Position numbers and translations under genes: made by a program. Of a DNA stretch of 64,000 nucleotides, positions 35,215 to 43,648 are shown piece by piece (the first letter of the stretch is position 1; every line of letters begins with the position of its first letter). Source of the stretch: Streptomyces flavochromogenes (GTDB lineage: Bacteria; Actinomycetota; Actinomycetes; Streptomycetales; Streptomycetaceae); NCBI RefSeq assembly GCF_000717595.1, contig NZ_JNZO01000010.1:62001-126000 (forward strand), given 5' to 3'. Below the pieces are notes generated by a model. That model made no database searches. It was not told the origin of the DNA and saw only the letters and a program-made list of their open reading frames with translations.

Positions 35215-36012
35215 TCATTCGTTCATGCGAAAGGTCATGAACCAGTGGGTGTCGAAGTAGTGGGCCATCGTGAAGGGATGGTCCCTCTCCAGGAGGATGC
35301 GGCAGACGAACTCTGCGGTCGAACATTCGAAGGGAACGTTCTCGTCGTCGAATGTCCGCACGGTGACGGGCCAGTGGTCAGGGTCTCCGTCGTCGATCTG
35401 CCAGCCGTACAGATTCTGGTGCTCGGTGCCTGCCCAGACGAGCAGGCCGTCATCCTTCCAGTCGGTCCATGGCTCCTGGTTCAGACGGAGGTATGCGTCG
35501 AAGGCGCCCTCCCCGAACGTCTCCACCATGCGCTTGTAGTCGCGCGGAAGGCGCGTGCCCATGCGAGCCTCGATCTGCGCCCAGTCGACGTCCGGTCGCC
35601 GGGGCGGCAGGGTCCAGCTGGTGATGCCGGTGAGCTGCTCGACCCAGTCTTCGTCCTGACTGGCGATCCCCGCGGGCAGCAGGTGTACCTGCCGCGGGGT
35701 GAGCGCCAGCACCGGCACGATGTCGCCCTGCGCATCCAGTGCGGTCCCCGCGCCGAGCCAATGCCCTGCATGGGCCCAGGCCACTACCGTCTCGGCACGG
35801 CCGTCGAGGAGGCCGAGGAGACCAGCGCCATGAACCTCGCCTACGCCCGGGGCGGTGATGCCGTCCAGGACCAGGGTCCGTGGTTCCCCGTGCCGGGAAG
35901 CCAGGTTCTCGACCAGCGCGTGGGGGTCGATGTCCTGCGAGAGATACAGAACCCCGCTCGGCCGGGGGATCCGGTCCAGCATGTTGTTGAGCATCGAATG
36001 AGTGAACTCCAT
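35215..36012 (-). CDS. SMI1/KNR4 (SUKH) superfamily protein
   Basis: The 265-residue protein has a C-terminal SUKH-type domain from about residue 130: DWAQIEARMGTRLPRDYKRMVETFGEGAFDAYLRL is the core of this superfamily, followed by WAGTEHQNLYGWQID and FECSTAEFVCRILLERDHPF. SUKH proteins often serve as immunity proteins against polymorphic toxins. The N-terminal 120 residues are a second, less characteristic region. No toxin gene is adjacent, so it is an orphan. ATG 36012 was chosen; a TTG at 36042 would add ten residues. Confidence 0.82.
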   Translation of the reverse strand: MEFTHSMLNNMLDRIPRPSGVLYLSQDIDPHALVENLASRHGEPRTLVLDGITAPGVGEVHGAGLLGLLDGRAETVVAWAHAGHWLGAGTALDAQGDIVPVLALTPRQVHLLPAGIASQDEDWVEQLTGITSWTLPPRRPDVDWAQIEARMGTRLPRDYKRMVETFGEGAFDAYLRLNQEPWTDWKDDGLLVWAGTEHQNLYGWQIDDGDPDHWPVTVRTFDDENVPFECSTAEFVCRILLERDHPFTMAHYFDTHWFMTFRMNE

Positions 36013-36109
36013 GGAGGACAGGAAAGCGCACACCACTGACAAGAACCCGAGATCCGGCTTCGTTGACGATCAGTGCGTTCACCGTCTGAGGTCGGTTACC
36101 GCGCGACGC

Positions 36110-36440
36110 CATTCGGGCAGGGCCGGTTCCGCCCGCGACCCCAATCCCCGCAGGTGGGGCTACCTGGTGAGGGCGACATCGCGCAGGCGGGCGATGTCGT
36201 GCATCGCCTCCCGGCACCCGGGTAGCGGCCATCAGGGGTGGTCATCGAGTTGCCGACGGCGGCCTGCGCGACGGACCAGCGCCCGACAGACGTTGCGATT
36301 GCCGAGCAACGGTCGACCGGCCACCAGGACCCGGGGTGTCGGCGTCGATGACCACCTGATTGGTGGTGGTGGAGGAGCGAGGGTTCAACGACTGCTCGGC
36401 CACCTTGTGACCACAGGATGGGCACCGGGTCCCGCTCACG
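36110..36440 (-). pseudogene. IS5-family transposase relic
   Basis: The minus strand reads CGHKVAEQSLNPRSSTTTNQ then VVIDADT, followed in shifted frame by VLVAGRPLLGNRNVCRAL and much later EAMHDIARLRDVALTR. This is the DDE core and C-terminal tail of an IS5-family transposase with large internal deletions. It lies just upstream of the SUKH gene. Confidence 0.7.
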
Positions 36441-36978
36441 GTCTCCGGCCGATCACTTACAGGACTGCCCTTGGGGCCATTTCTCCTGAGTCGGACCGTT
36501 GTTCTGCGCCTCCGGCGAGGAGGTCGACAGTTGGCACACCGGAGAGCTCTGCGGTTCGCAGAGGCCAACATCCCAGCCGATAGCCAAATTTGACGGCCCA
36601 TAGGCATGCACGCACGAGATTGTGGACCCCGGCCGATCTTGTCCGCGGCGCGGCGCGGCGGGGCCCGGCGTCCCGGCAGGTGGGAAGGCGGCGGTGTGCC
36701 AATCCGCTGGAGGGGGTTGGAGGAGTTCACAGCGCGAGCGGATCGTTCCCAAGGCGCCGTCGCCCAACCGCTCGGGTGACTGGCCGCTGCCGTGGTGGCC
36801 GGCGAAGAGACGGAACGGCTGGGCGACCACGTACGGATCGAGCTCGTACAAGGTGGTGTGGAAATGTCAGGCGCTCTAGGGCCTGTTCTGGGTTCAGATC
36901 ATGGTGTGCTGATTCGCCGCGCGAGGCATTCGTGGCCTTGTAGAAGTCCGGTGTGGCGCGTGGTGATCTGACTGATGG
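36441..36978. other. Degraded region, no gene recognised
   Basis: About 540 bp between the IS5 relic and the membrane protein gene. The motif CTAGGGCCTGTTCTG at 36878-36892 resembles ends of IS5-type elements. The minus strand has an open frame beginning MYELDPYVVAQPFRLFAGHHG that matches nothing I recognise. Confidence 0.35.
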
Positions 36979-38304
36979 CTAATGGGAGTTGATCGAACCG
37001 TCCCTTCCGGTGGGTGAGCGTTGGGCCGGATCCCGGCCTGCGCCGGCAGTTCGCCAGTCGGCCGGGGCCGCTGAGGCCGGTGCGTCTGCGCGGGCCGTCT
37101 CGGTGGGTGGGGCCTCCGAGGTCGCCGCGGTGGCGCAGACGGGGCGGGTCCGGGCGGAGTAGGAGCGTGCGGCCGCGAGGAGGGCGAAGCCCAGGCCGCC
37201 GAAGGCCATTCCACCGAAAGCTGCCAGCCAGAGAGTCCCGGAGAGGGTGGCGCCGAGATCCGTGTCGAGTTTGGGGGCCGGCAACACTCCGAGGGCGGCG
37301 AGCGGAGCGTAGATCACCAGGAGGACCCCGTACACCGACAGACCGAACGCGGTCAGCCAGGCCGGGATCAAGGGCAGCAGACGCGGTACACGGCGCCCGG
37401 ACAGGATAAGCGTCCAGCGGGGAAACACCTGCCCCCACGGGTACATCAGCCCGGTCAGGAGAAAGAATCCGAGTCCCGCGGCCAGCACAGTGACATCGAT
37501 GCCTACCTCGGCGAGCGCCTTCGCTACCTCCGACCCGCCGGAGTTCGACTCCTTCCACTTCTCGGCCGTGATGCCGAGCGCGTCACCGCCCAGCGTCCAG
37601 ATGGTCTTTACGCCGGCCCACGGCAGCATCCCGCACATCAGCAGGTAGGCCAGCCTCCTGGTACGCGGGGAGGCGGTCGAGGCACTGGGATGGACGAGCG
37701 GGGCATCATGGCCGCCCGTGTGCTTCTGCCCGCAGCGCGGGCAGGCACCAGCCAGCCGTCGGCGGTACGACAGAGCGACGAGGACGAGGAGAGCAGTGAG
37801 GGCCGAACTCAGCAGCACATGGGCCAGGCCGGTGGCGCTCTCCAGCCCTGAACCGGAGGCCAGGGTAACGAAGTAGCCCGGCAGGCCCGTCGCGCCCATC
37901 GCCAACACCGGGGTGGCCAGGACGAGCGCACCCCCGATCGCTATCCGGCCAGGCTGGGCCACCCGTCGCCTGGTGGCCCAGCAGGCGACACCGGCGGCAA
38001 TGGCCAGGCCGGCCAGGATCAGCTGGGCGATCGGCGAGTAGGGGGTGTGCAGGGTGAAGGGCACCGTGGTTCCCGTCACGGCCCAGGTGGCCTCGACGAT
38101 GGCGTACACCGCGCAACAGGTCACAGCGGCGGCAGGCGCCCACTCAGGCCAACGCCGCGACCAGCCGGTCCAGCCGGGTGTTGGGGCGAGGGGTGCTGTC
38201 CCCTCATGTGTCTGTGTCCTTGCGGGGATAGCCACCGTGACCTCCGGCTTCCGTGATCCTGACAATTCATGCTCTGCCGGGTCGGTTTCCGGTCGCGTCA
38301 GCAC
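36979..38304 (-). CDS. Polytopic membrane protein of unknown function
   Basis: The 441-residue protein has about eight hydrophobic segments, starting near residue 56 (WAPAAAVTCCAVYAIVEATWAV) and ending near residue 385 (GGMAFGGLGFALLAAARSY). A central cytoplasmic loop carries CPRCGQKH, a possible zinc-binding pair. The C-terminal 55 residues are alanine-rich and disordered. It starts at GTG 38304; a later start is possible. The composition resembles hypothetical actinobacterial membrane proteins. It lies between IS relics and has no obvious operon partner. Confidence 0.72.
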   Translation of the reverse strand: MLTRPETDPAEHELSGSRKPEVTVAIPARTQTHEGTAPLAPTPGWTGWSRRWPEWAPAAAVTCCAVYAIVEATWAVTGTTVPFTLHTPYSPIAQLILAGLAIAAGVACWATRRRVAQPGRIAIGGALVLATPVLAMGATGLPGYFVTLASGSGLESATGLAHVLLSSALTALLVLVALSYRRRLAGACPRCGQKHTGGHDAPLVHPSASTASPRTRRLAYLLMCGMLPWAGVKTIWTLGGDALGITAEKWKESNSGGSEVAKALAEVGIDVTVLAAGLGFFLLTGLMYPWGQVFPRWTLILSGRRVPRLLPLIPAWLTAFGLSVYGVLLVIYAPLAALGVLPAPKLDTDLGATLSGTLWLAAFGGMAFGGLGFALLAAARSYSARTRPVCATAATSEAPPTETARADAPASAAPADWRTAGAGRDPAQRSPTGRDGSINSH

Positions 38305-38385
38305 TACGGACCATTCCCCTCCCCCGCGCGGGGGAGGGGCGGCTCGGTGGTCTACATACTGGACAGGTGGCGCGATTCCCCTGGA

Positions 38386-38885
38386 TCACGAGGTGGGTTG
38401 GAGGCTGCGGAGCCAGATCACAACCCCCGCGCAGGTGGAGCCCGGCGAGGTAGCTCTCGGGAGACTTGTCGTAGGGGGTGGCGAGCCCGAGCCACGCCTT
38501 GATCTTGTTGATGCAGCGTTCCACGCTGTTGCGACCTTTATAGAGCTCGGTGTCGTGCGAGATGGGACGCCCCCCCCCGCGGCCCTTCTTCTTGCGGTTG
38601 GCGGCCTGGTCGCTCTTCTCCGGGATGACGGCCCGGATGTTCCGTTTACGCAGGTGGGCACGGTTGGCGCGAGAGGAGTACGCCCTATCGCCGGCGATCG
38701 CGTCGGGCCGGGTACGCGGGCGGCCGACGGGGCCGCGGACCTTGATCTTGTTCAGGACGGGGACGAAGCGGGGACTGTCGGCCGCCTGGCCCTCGGTCAG
38801 ATCGAAGCAGAGCGGGCGGCAGCGCGGGTCAGAGGCGAGATGGACCTTGCTGGAAAGGCCGCCGCGCGAGCGGCCCAGCCGGGCC
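38386..38885 (-). pseudogene. IS5-family transposase C-terminal half
   Basis: The minus strand reads LGRSRGGLSSKVHLASDPRC, FDLTEGQAADSPRFVPVLNK, AIAGDRAYSSRANRAHLRKR, NSVERCINKIKAWLGLATPYDK and ESYLAGLHL, the C-terminal two-thirds of an IS5-family transposase. A frameshift near 38435 is needed to reach the usual end VVIWLRSLQPTS at 38386. The homology begins abruptly at about 38885, so the N-terminal third is gone. Confidence 0.85.
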
Positions 38886-39079
38886 GCCTTCAGGCGGGCC
38901 TGGTGCCTGCGCCGGATCCTCCGACGCTCCTCGCAGTCCGGATCAGGATCACCCTCCATGGCTACGACCTGCAGCTTCTGTTCCTTCCGGCGGCCCCCCT
39001 TTGCCTTCCCGGCCGTCTCCTCCAGGGAGGCGACGTCGACGCGACCCTCGACGGGTACGACGGGAGGCGCCGGGTGTTC

Positions 39080-39118
39080 CGTGGGTACGTGGAACGCAAC
39101 ACGCTCCACGTACCCACG
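39080..39118. terminator. Perfect 14-bp hairpin after the sucrase/ferredoxin-like gene
   Basis: CGTGGGTACGTGGA (39080-39093) and TCCACGTACCCACG (39105-39118) are exact inverted repeats around an 11-base loop. It lies 36 bases after the end of the minus-strand operon 39154-41565 and is a likely terminator. There is no T-tract. Confidence 0.65.
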
Positions 39119-39153
39119 CACAGGGACCTATCCCACGGGGGACAGGAAGACGG

Positions 39154-40050
39154 TCATCCGACGCGCAGGGACGCGACCTCGTAGTGCACCGCCGAGCCGA
39201 GGGACAGGCCGCGGCAGGTCAGTTGGTGCGGCGGTGCTCGGTGGGCGTGGATCTCGACCTCGAAGGCGGACAGCCCGGCGAGGCGGCCGGTGACGCGGAT
39301 CCGCCACCGGTCGCCGTCCCGGACCGTCTCCTCGATGGCGTAGTCGTGCCGCCCCGACGGGCCCGCGTGGCGGAGCACAGCCGACAGGGCGGCCTGCTGG
39401 GGTGGGACGAGGTCGGTGTACCCGCGCAGGTGGTCCGCGTGGATGCGGTCCGCCAGGTGCTCCTCGACCACGGCGACCGCCGAGGGGGCGTCGAGGTTGC
39501 CGTAGTACACGCCGTCGGGCGCGACGACCACATTGGCGGCGAACCGGTCCCCTCCCACGTGCGTGCACTCCCACACCAGGTGCTGCCAGCCGTCACTCAG
39601 CGCACGCGCCACCGGACGGCCGCGGACGGCGCAACAGGGGTCGTGCAGGCCGTGGGCGCAGACGAGGACGACGGGCGGCAGGCCCCGTTCCCCGGGCGCG
39701 TTCAGGGCGTCGACGATCTGCGCCAGATCCCTGTCGTCGTGCCAGGTGCCCCACTCCTGACGGTGGGCTCCGTCCTTCTCGTACCGCAGAACGGCCCACT
39801 GCGGCGGTTCGTCCGGCCGGCCGCGACCGTGGCGTCTGACGAGCAGCACGCGGGCGCGTACCGCTCGCGCGGCGGCGTACACCTGCGCCTTGACCTCGGG
39901 TTCGAGAGCGAGGCCGTCGAAGCCGTTGGTCGGCCAGCCGGCCCGGTACTCGATGAGGATCCAGACCGAGCCGTACGGCGCCGTGCCCGCGAGCGGGTCG
40001 CCGCGCAGGCGGGCGGCATCGGCGCAGAAGAAACGTGCCGGAGTCGTCAT
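39154..40050 (-). CDS. Sucrase/ferredoxin-like family protein
   Basis: The 298-residue protein belongs to the Suc_Fer-like group, thioredoxin-fold proteins predicted to bind a 2Fe-2S cluster. The diagnostic block is VVLVCAHGLHDPCCAVRGRPVARAL followed by VWECTHVGGDRFAANVVVAPDGVYYGNLD, giving cysteines at the expected spacing. The N-terminal FFCADAARLRGDPLAGTAPYGSVWILIEY is also typical. It starts at ATG 40050, only 10 bp after the cupin gene, so it is probably the third gene of that operon. It could supply electrons to the oxygenase, but this is inference. Confidence 0.9.
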   Translation of the reverse strand: MTTPARFFCADAARLRGDPLAGTAPYGSVWILIEYRAGWPTNGFDGLALEPEVKAQVYAAARAVRARVLLVRRHGRGRPDEPPQWAVLRYEKDGAHRQEWGTWHDDRDLAQIVDALNAPGERGLPPVVLVCAHGLHDPCCAVRGRPVARALSDGWQHLVWECTHVGGDRFAANVVVAPDGVYYGNLDAPSAVAVVEEHLADRIHADHLRGYTDLVPPQQAALSAVLRHAGPSGRHDYAIEETVRDGDRWRIRVTGRLAGLSAFEVEIHAHRAPPHQLTCRGLSLGSAVHYEVASLRVG

Positions 40051-40060
40051 TCCGCTCGTC

Positions 40061-41266
40061 TCATGGCTCGGCAGGCACCAGAACGCCCGCGCGCAGCAGC
40101 CGCTCGACGAAGGGCAGACCGAGCTCGCCGGCAAGACGTGTGCCTCCGTCGAGGATCCGGACCACCGACGGCAGGTCCGTCTCCGGGAATTCGAGCCACC
40201 CGACGCGGGTGGCGAGGCGCCGGCCCTCCAGGCGTGCTTCCAACGCCTCACGAAGCCGCACCACCGTGCCGGGGCCGAGTCCGTCCAGTGCCCCGAGCTG
40301 TGCCAACGGCCCGAGGGGTGCGGGGCGTGCTTGGCCCCGGCGGGTCCGGTGGAACAGGGGAGTGGGGTCGGACTCCGCGATCGCGGCGGCGAGACGTCGG
40401 CGCACGACGGCGAGTTCGGCGCCCGGTCCGTCCGCACCGAGGGGGAGGGATCGGCGCATCTCGGGGTCCTCGCGCAGCAGCTCCAGGGCGGACTGCGCGA
40501 GTTGCTCGGCCAACGCGTGCCGCGTCCATGTGTGGACGCCGAGCGTCAAATGGATCGACACCGCTCCCTGGGCTTCCGCGGCGTGCAGCCAGCCACGCGG
40601 CAGATAGAGGACATCGCCGGGCTCGAGCACGGTGTCGATGTACGCCTCACCCCGGGCGGCGGATGCGACCGCGGCGCGGTGCTCGGTCCAGGGCTCGTCG
40701 CGCAGCGGGTCCGGGTGCACGGGCTCATGGAGGATCCACCGCTTCGTACCGGTGATCTGTAGGACGAAGACGTCGTGCACGTCGTAGTGGTCGTCGAAAC
40801 CGCGGTTCTGCGGCGGCGTGATGTAGGCGTTGGCCTGGACGGGGTGGCCCAGTTCCGTGCCGAGCCGCGTCGCGAATTCCGAGATCGGCTCCCAGGTCCG
40901 CTGCAGCGCTTGCAGTACCAGGGTGCTGCCTTCGGCGAAGCTCCGCCACAACGCGGTGTCGTCGAGCTGGTCCGCGACCGACGCGCCGACACCACCCGAT
41001 GAGGTGAACGACGACTCGGGTGCGGTGGCGCCGTCCTTGGCGACGCGGAGGAACGGCGTGCGCAGACCGCGTCGGGAGATCAGCTCGTCAACCGAGGCCG
41101 CCGAGAACAGGTCGGAGAAGTCACCGGCTCCGCGCGTGAGCAGCGGAGTCCGCCCCCAGACGTCCCGAGCGAAGTCCTCGCGGCCGAGGCTGATCAGACG
41201 TGTCTCCAGGACACGGCCGTCGATGTCGTCGGCCGTGTCCCGGAGTGGCGTGGGAACGGTGCTCAA
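40061..41266 (-). CDS. JmjC/cupin_4 family Fe(II)/2-oxoglutarate oxygenase
   Basis: The 401-residue protein resembles the ribosomal-oxygenase (YcfD/NO66-like) cupin group. Iron ligands are visible as His160 and Asp162 in FDDHYDVHDVFVLQITGTKRWILHEP and His228 in YLPRGWLHAAE; Lys175 of TKRW is the expected 2-oxoglutarate contact. The C-terminal helical and winged-helix-like region (about 260-400) also fits. Known members hydroxylate protein side chains. The TTG start at 41266 overlaps the stop of the GGAD-repeat gene (TTGA), and no better start exists downstream, so it is translationally coupled to that gene. The repeat protein is the natural candidate substrate. Confidence 0.88.
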   Translation of the reverse strand: MSTVPTPLRDTADDIDGRVLETRLISLGREDFARDVWGRTPLLTRGAGDFSDLFSAASVDELISRRGLRTPFLRVAKDGATAPESSFTSSGGVGASVADQLDDTALWRSFAEGSTLVLQALQRTWEPISEFATRLGTELGHPVQANAYITPPQNRGFDDHYDVHDVFVLQITGTKRWILHEPVHPDPLRDEPWTEHRAAVASAARGEAYIDTVLEPGDVLYLPRGWLHAAEAQGAVSIHLTLGVHTWTRHALAEQLAQSALELLREDPEMRRSLPLGADGPGAELAVVRRRLAAAIAESDPTPLFHRTRRGQARPAPLGPLAQLGALDGLGPGTVVRLREALEARLEGRRLATRVGWLEFPETDLPSVVRILDGGTRLAGELGLPFVERLLRAGVLVPAEP

Positions 41267-41565
41267 AGGCGGCCGCCGGCCTCGTCGGCTCCGCCGTCGG
41301 CACCTCCGTCGTGGACGCCGGGTGTGCCGGCCGCGCCACCGTCCGCAGGGCCTTCCGCACCACTGTCGGCTCCGCCGTCCGCGCCGCTGTCGGCACCTCC
41401 GTCCGCACCTCCGTCGGCGCCGCTGTCGGCTCCGCCGTCCGCGCCGCTGTCGGCACCCCCGTCAGCTCCGCCGTCCGCACCTCCGTCGTGGACGCCGGGT
41501 GTGCCGGCGGCGCCACCGTCCGCCGGACCTTCCTGCTGGTTCGGGTCCTGCTCGGGGTGCGCCAT
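41263..41565 (-). CDS. Acidic GGAD/SGAD-repeat protein, candidate oxygenase substrate
   Basis: The 100-residue protein begins MAHPEQDPNQQEGPADGGAA. Residues 28-71 are eleven consecutive tetrapeptides of form GGAD or SGAD, the last being SGAE. A 24-residue block starting EGPADGGAAGTP at residue 12 recurs exactly at residue 71 and includes HDGGADGGAD. The protein has almost no hydrophobic residues and no cysteine. ATG 41565 has GGAGGAG three bases upstream; an ATG at 41583 is weaker. Its stop overlaps the cupin oxygenase start. The layout is that of a repetitive precursor or scaffold modified on each repeat; Asp is the most likely target, by inference only. Confidence 0.8.
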   Translation of the reverse strand: MAHPEQDPNQQEGPADGGAAGTPGVHDGGADGGADGGADSGADGGADSGADGGADGGADSGADGGADSGAEGPADGGAAGTPGVHDGGADGGADEAGGRL

Positions 41566-42428
41566 GTCTCCTCCTGGGAACAAGGACGATCGGTGAGGGG
41601 CGGTCCCGGTCGGGGCCCCCTATACAAGCTCACCCACGTGGGTAAGAGGGGCAACCGGAGCAGCCGCGTACGTGAACGCAGCGTCCTGATTCCTCCGAAC
41701 CGCGACACCGACCGTCTGTCTCCGCGCGGCAGGGCGGCCCGCGTGTGTACGAGCCTGTGAGGGGCGGCGCGCACGTTGCGGCAGCGGCCGCAAGCGTCGG
41801 TCGCGCCCGGGTACGGCCTGCACTCCGGGCCAGGAGCGAGCGCCGACTGCGTGGGTCGAGGCCGGGGTGGGGGTGGGTTACGGGCGGGCTGTGGCGGGAT
41901 CCGGGGCGGTGTCGGTCCGTATGTGTGGCGGGGTTTCCGGGGCAGGTGGCCACGGGCCGGACAAGGGAGGGGTAGGGGTGGGGGACGGTTGGGCGCACGG
42001 GTTTCTGGGCTCGACCGTTCAGCCCGATCTCGTGTCCGTCCGTGGTGGGGCGGCGTCCGTTCGCGCTGGGGCGGCGCGGCCCGGCATCAGTATGACCAGC
42101 GGATACGGGCTGGTGTACTCCGACGGCCCGGGTTCGGCCAGGGATGTCGAGTTCGTCGAGTACAACCGCGCGAAAGGCTTTGAGCTCACTGATCGCCCGC
42201 TCGACGGTTGCTGTAGCCCTTGTCGGCGCTGACGCCGTTCGGCTCTGTCGCATCAGCGACTCAACCGAGCAGCGGCCACGAACAGCAGCGCGAGGGGAAT
42301 GATCCCCCTCCCTTTTCACTCTCTGCCAACCGCCCAGCAAAGACAAGACTGCAATGTCTGAGATCAATCCAGGACACTTTTCCCAGGCGGAGGTCTGCAC
42401 CGCTTTCCAACGGGAGGACAGGACACTC
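41566..42428. other. Mostly non-coding region with a short IS5 fragment
   Basis: Apart from the palindrome and promoter of the repeat-protein operon, no gene is certain. On the minus strand at about 42195-42232 the sequence VSADKGYSNRR is a short relic of an IS5-family transposase. On the plus strand an open frame at 41867-42232 ends with DVEFVEYNRAKGFELTDRPL, which could be a gene remnant but is not recognised. Confidence 0.4.
41632..41643. promoter_or_regulatory. 12-bp palindrome ACCCACGTGGGT upstream of the repeat-protein operon
   Basis: This is a perfect palindrome within the near-palindrome CTCACCCACGTGGGTAAG (41630-41647), about 66 bp before the start of the GGAD-repeat gene. On the minus strand, TTGTATAG just downstream could be the -10 region, which would place the palindrome near -35. 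No regulator gene is adjacent. Confidence 0.55.
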
Positions 42429-43097
42429 ATGTCAGACGTCTGGGATCCGCACGGCACCTTGCGGCGCACACTGTGGATCGGGGGCGCACAGTGGTCCGGC
42501 AAGACCACCGTTGCCGAACTCATCGCCGGGGAGTACGGATTGACGGTGTACCACTACGACTATCACGACGCTCGTGGCCACCAGGATCGCCGGATCGCGC
42601 GTCGGGTCGCCCTGGGTGAGCCTGTGGGAGAACCCAGTCCCGACCGTGTCTGGTTGGATCAGGGTCCTGAGGCGATGGCCGCCGAGACGCTGGCCGGCTT
42701 CCCGGTCCGCTTCGAGTGGGCGCTGGACGACCTGCGGGGACTGTTCACCGGCCGGCCGGCGATCGCTGAGGGTTGGGGGCTGCGACCGGAGCTGGTCGCG
42801 CCGCTGCTCGACTCACTCCGGCGCATGGTCGTCCTCGTTCCCACCGAGGACTTCCGGCAGCACCAAATCCGGACTCTCCCGCGCGCTGGAAGCCTTGCCG
42901 TCCCCGTCAGTGACCCGGTCCGCTCCCAGGCGAACCGTATCGCCCGTGACCGGCTGGTCGCCGAGGACGCAGCGCAGAATGCACGCCGCCTCGGCATTCG
43001 CGTCATCGAGGTCGACGGGACGCTCGACGCGGGGGCGGTGGCAGCAGAAGTCGCCGGGCATTTCGCCCCGTACCTTCGCGGGGCGAGTGCTGCGTGA
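42429..43097 (+). CDS. P-loop NTPase, nucleotide-kinase-like
   Basis: The 222-residue protein has Walker A in WIGGAQWSGKTTVAEL at about residues 19-27, followed by YHYDYHDARGH and a long helical core (FEWALDDLRGLFTGRPAIAEGWGLRPELVAPLL). A C-terminal segment, RIARDRLVAEDAAQNARRLGIRVIEVDG, resembles the lid and base of small-molecule kinases. Its partner and substrate are unknown. ATG 42429 is preferred because GGAGGACA lies upstream and an earlier ATG (42354) adds a non-conserved tail. It is not related in sequence to the kinase at 26201. Confidence 0.8.
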   Translation: MSDVWDPHGTLRRTLWIGGAQWSGKTTVAELIAGEYGLTVYHYDYHDARGHQDRRIARRVALGEPVGEPSPDRVWLDQGPEAMAAETLAGFPVRFEWALDDLRGLFTGRPAIAEGWGLRPELVAPLLDSLRRMVVLVPTEDFRQHQIRTLPRAGSLAVPVSDPVRSQANRIARDRLVAEDAAQNARRLGIRVIEVDGTLDAGAVAAEVAGHFAPYLRGASAA

Positions 43098-43359
43098 TCG
43101 CTCGGTCCGAGGGGTTTCGCTGTTGATCGCCAGGACACTGCCCGGCCCGGATCCGCCTGATCATCTGCGCCGGCTTCTGTGGTAAGAGGGTCGCGCCTAC
43201 AAGGACCCCCTGGTCGGATGTGCCCACCTGCACGCGATCCAGTGCCGCGCCATCCGGCGCGTCCGCGGCGCCGACGATCGCATGCGGCGTGCCGCCGTCG
43301 GCAGGGCCGTCCGAACCGGCCGGTCAGCAACGACGGTCAGTCGTGGAATCCAGGGAAAC

Positions 43360-43647
43360 GTGGAGACTGGAGAGGTGACTGGAACCGGGAGAGAGACGGT
43401 TCGGCGCCTGGAGGAGACGATCCTGAAGCTTCTGGAGCGCCGCGCTCCCGGTGCGTCGATCTGCCCGTCCGACGCTGCACGCGCCGCGTATCAAGGGGAC
43501 GGCGACGGCTGGCGGGCCCTGATGGAACCTGCCCGCCTCGCGGCCCGCCACCTGGTCGACAAGGGCGAGGTGGAGATCACCCAGCGCGGCGACCCCGTCG
43601 CACCAGGCAAGACCCGAGGCCCGATCCGCATCCGACGGGCCGGATGA
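43360..43647 (+). CDS. DUF3253 domain-containing protein
   Basis: The 95-residue protein matches DUF3253: LEETILKLLERRAPGASICPSDAARAAYQGDGDGWRALMEPAR, then HLVDKGEVEITQRGDPV and GPIRIRR. The SICPSDAAR and EITQRGDPV blocks are diagnostic. The family is a small winged-helix-like fold of unknown function. The start is uncertain: GTG 43360 follows AGGGA, and GTG 43375 is an alternative. Confidence 0.82.
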   Translation: METGEVTGTGRETVRRLEETILKLLERRAPGASICPSDAARAAYQGDGDGWRALMEPARLAARHLVDKGEVEITQRGDPVAPGKTRGPIRIRRAG

Positions 43648-43648
43648 T

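Noticed and set aside
38310..38345. CCCCTCCCCCGCGCGGGGGAGGGG as an operator or replication origin
   Set aside because: It is a GC-rich palindrome in front of the membrane protein gene and near an IS5 relic; without flanking iterons or a regulator it more likely is a structural end or chance feature.
41324..41596. Plus-strand Pro/Ser/Ala-rich ORF opposite the GGAD-repeat gene
   Set aside because: It is the mirror of the minus-strand repeats, has no ribosome-binding site or downstream partner, and the minus frame has both.
41867..42232. Plus-strand ORF ending DVEFVEYNRAKGFELTDRPL
   Set aside because: Only the end looks protein-like; the rest is glycine/valine-rich and unmatched, and the opposite strand holds a short IS5 fragment in the same place.
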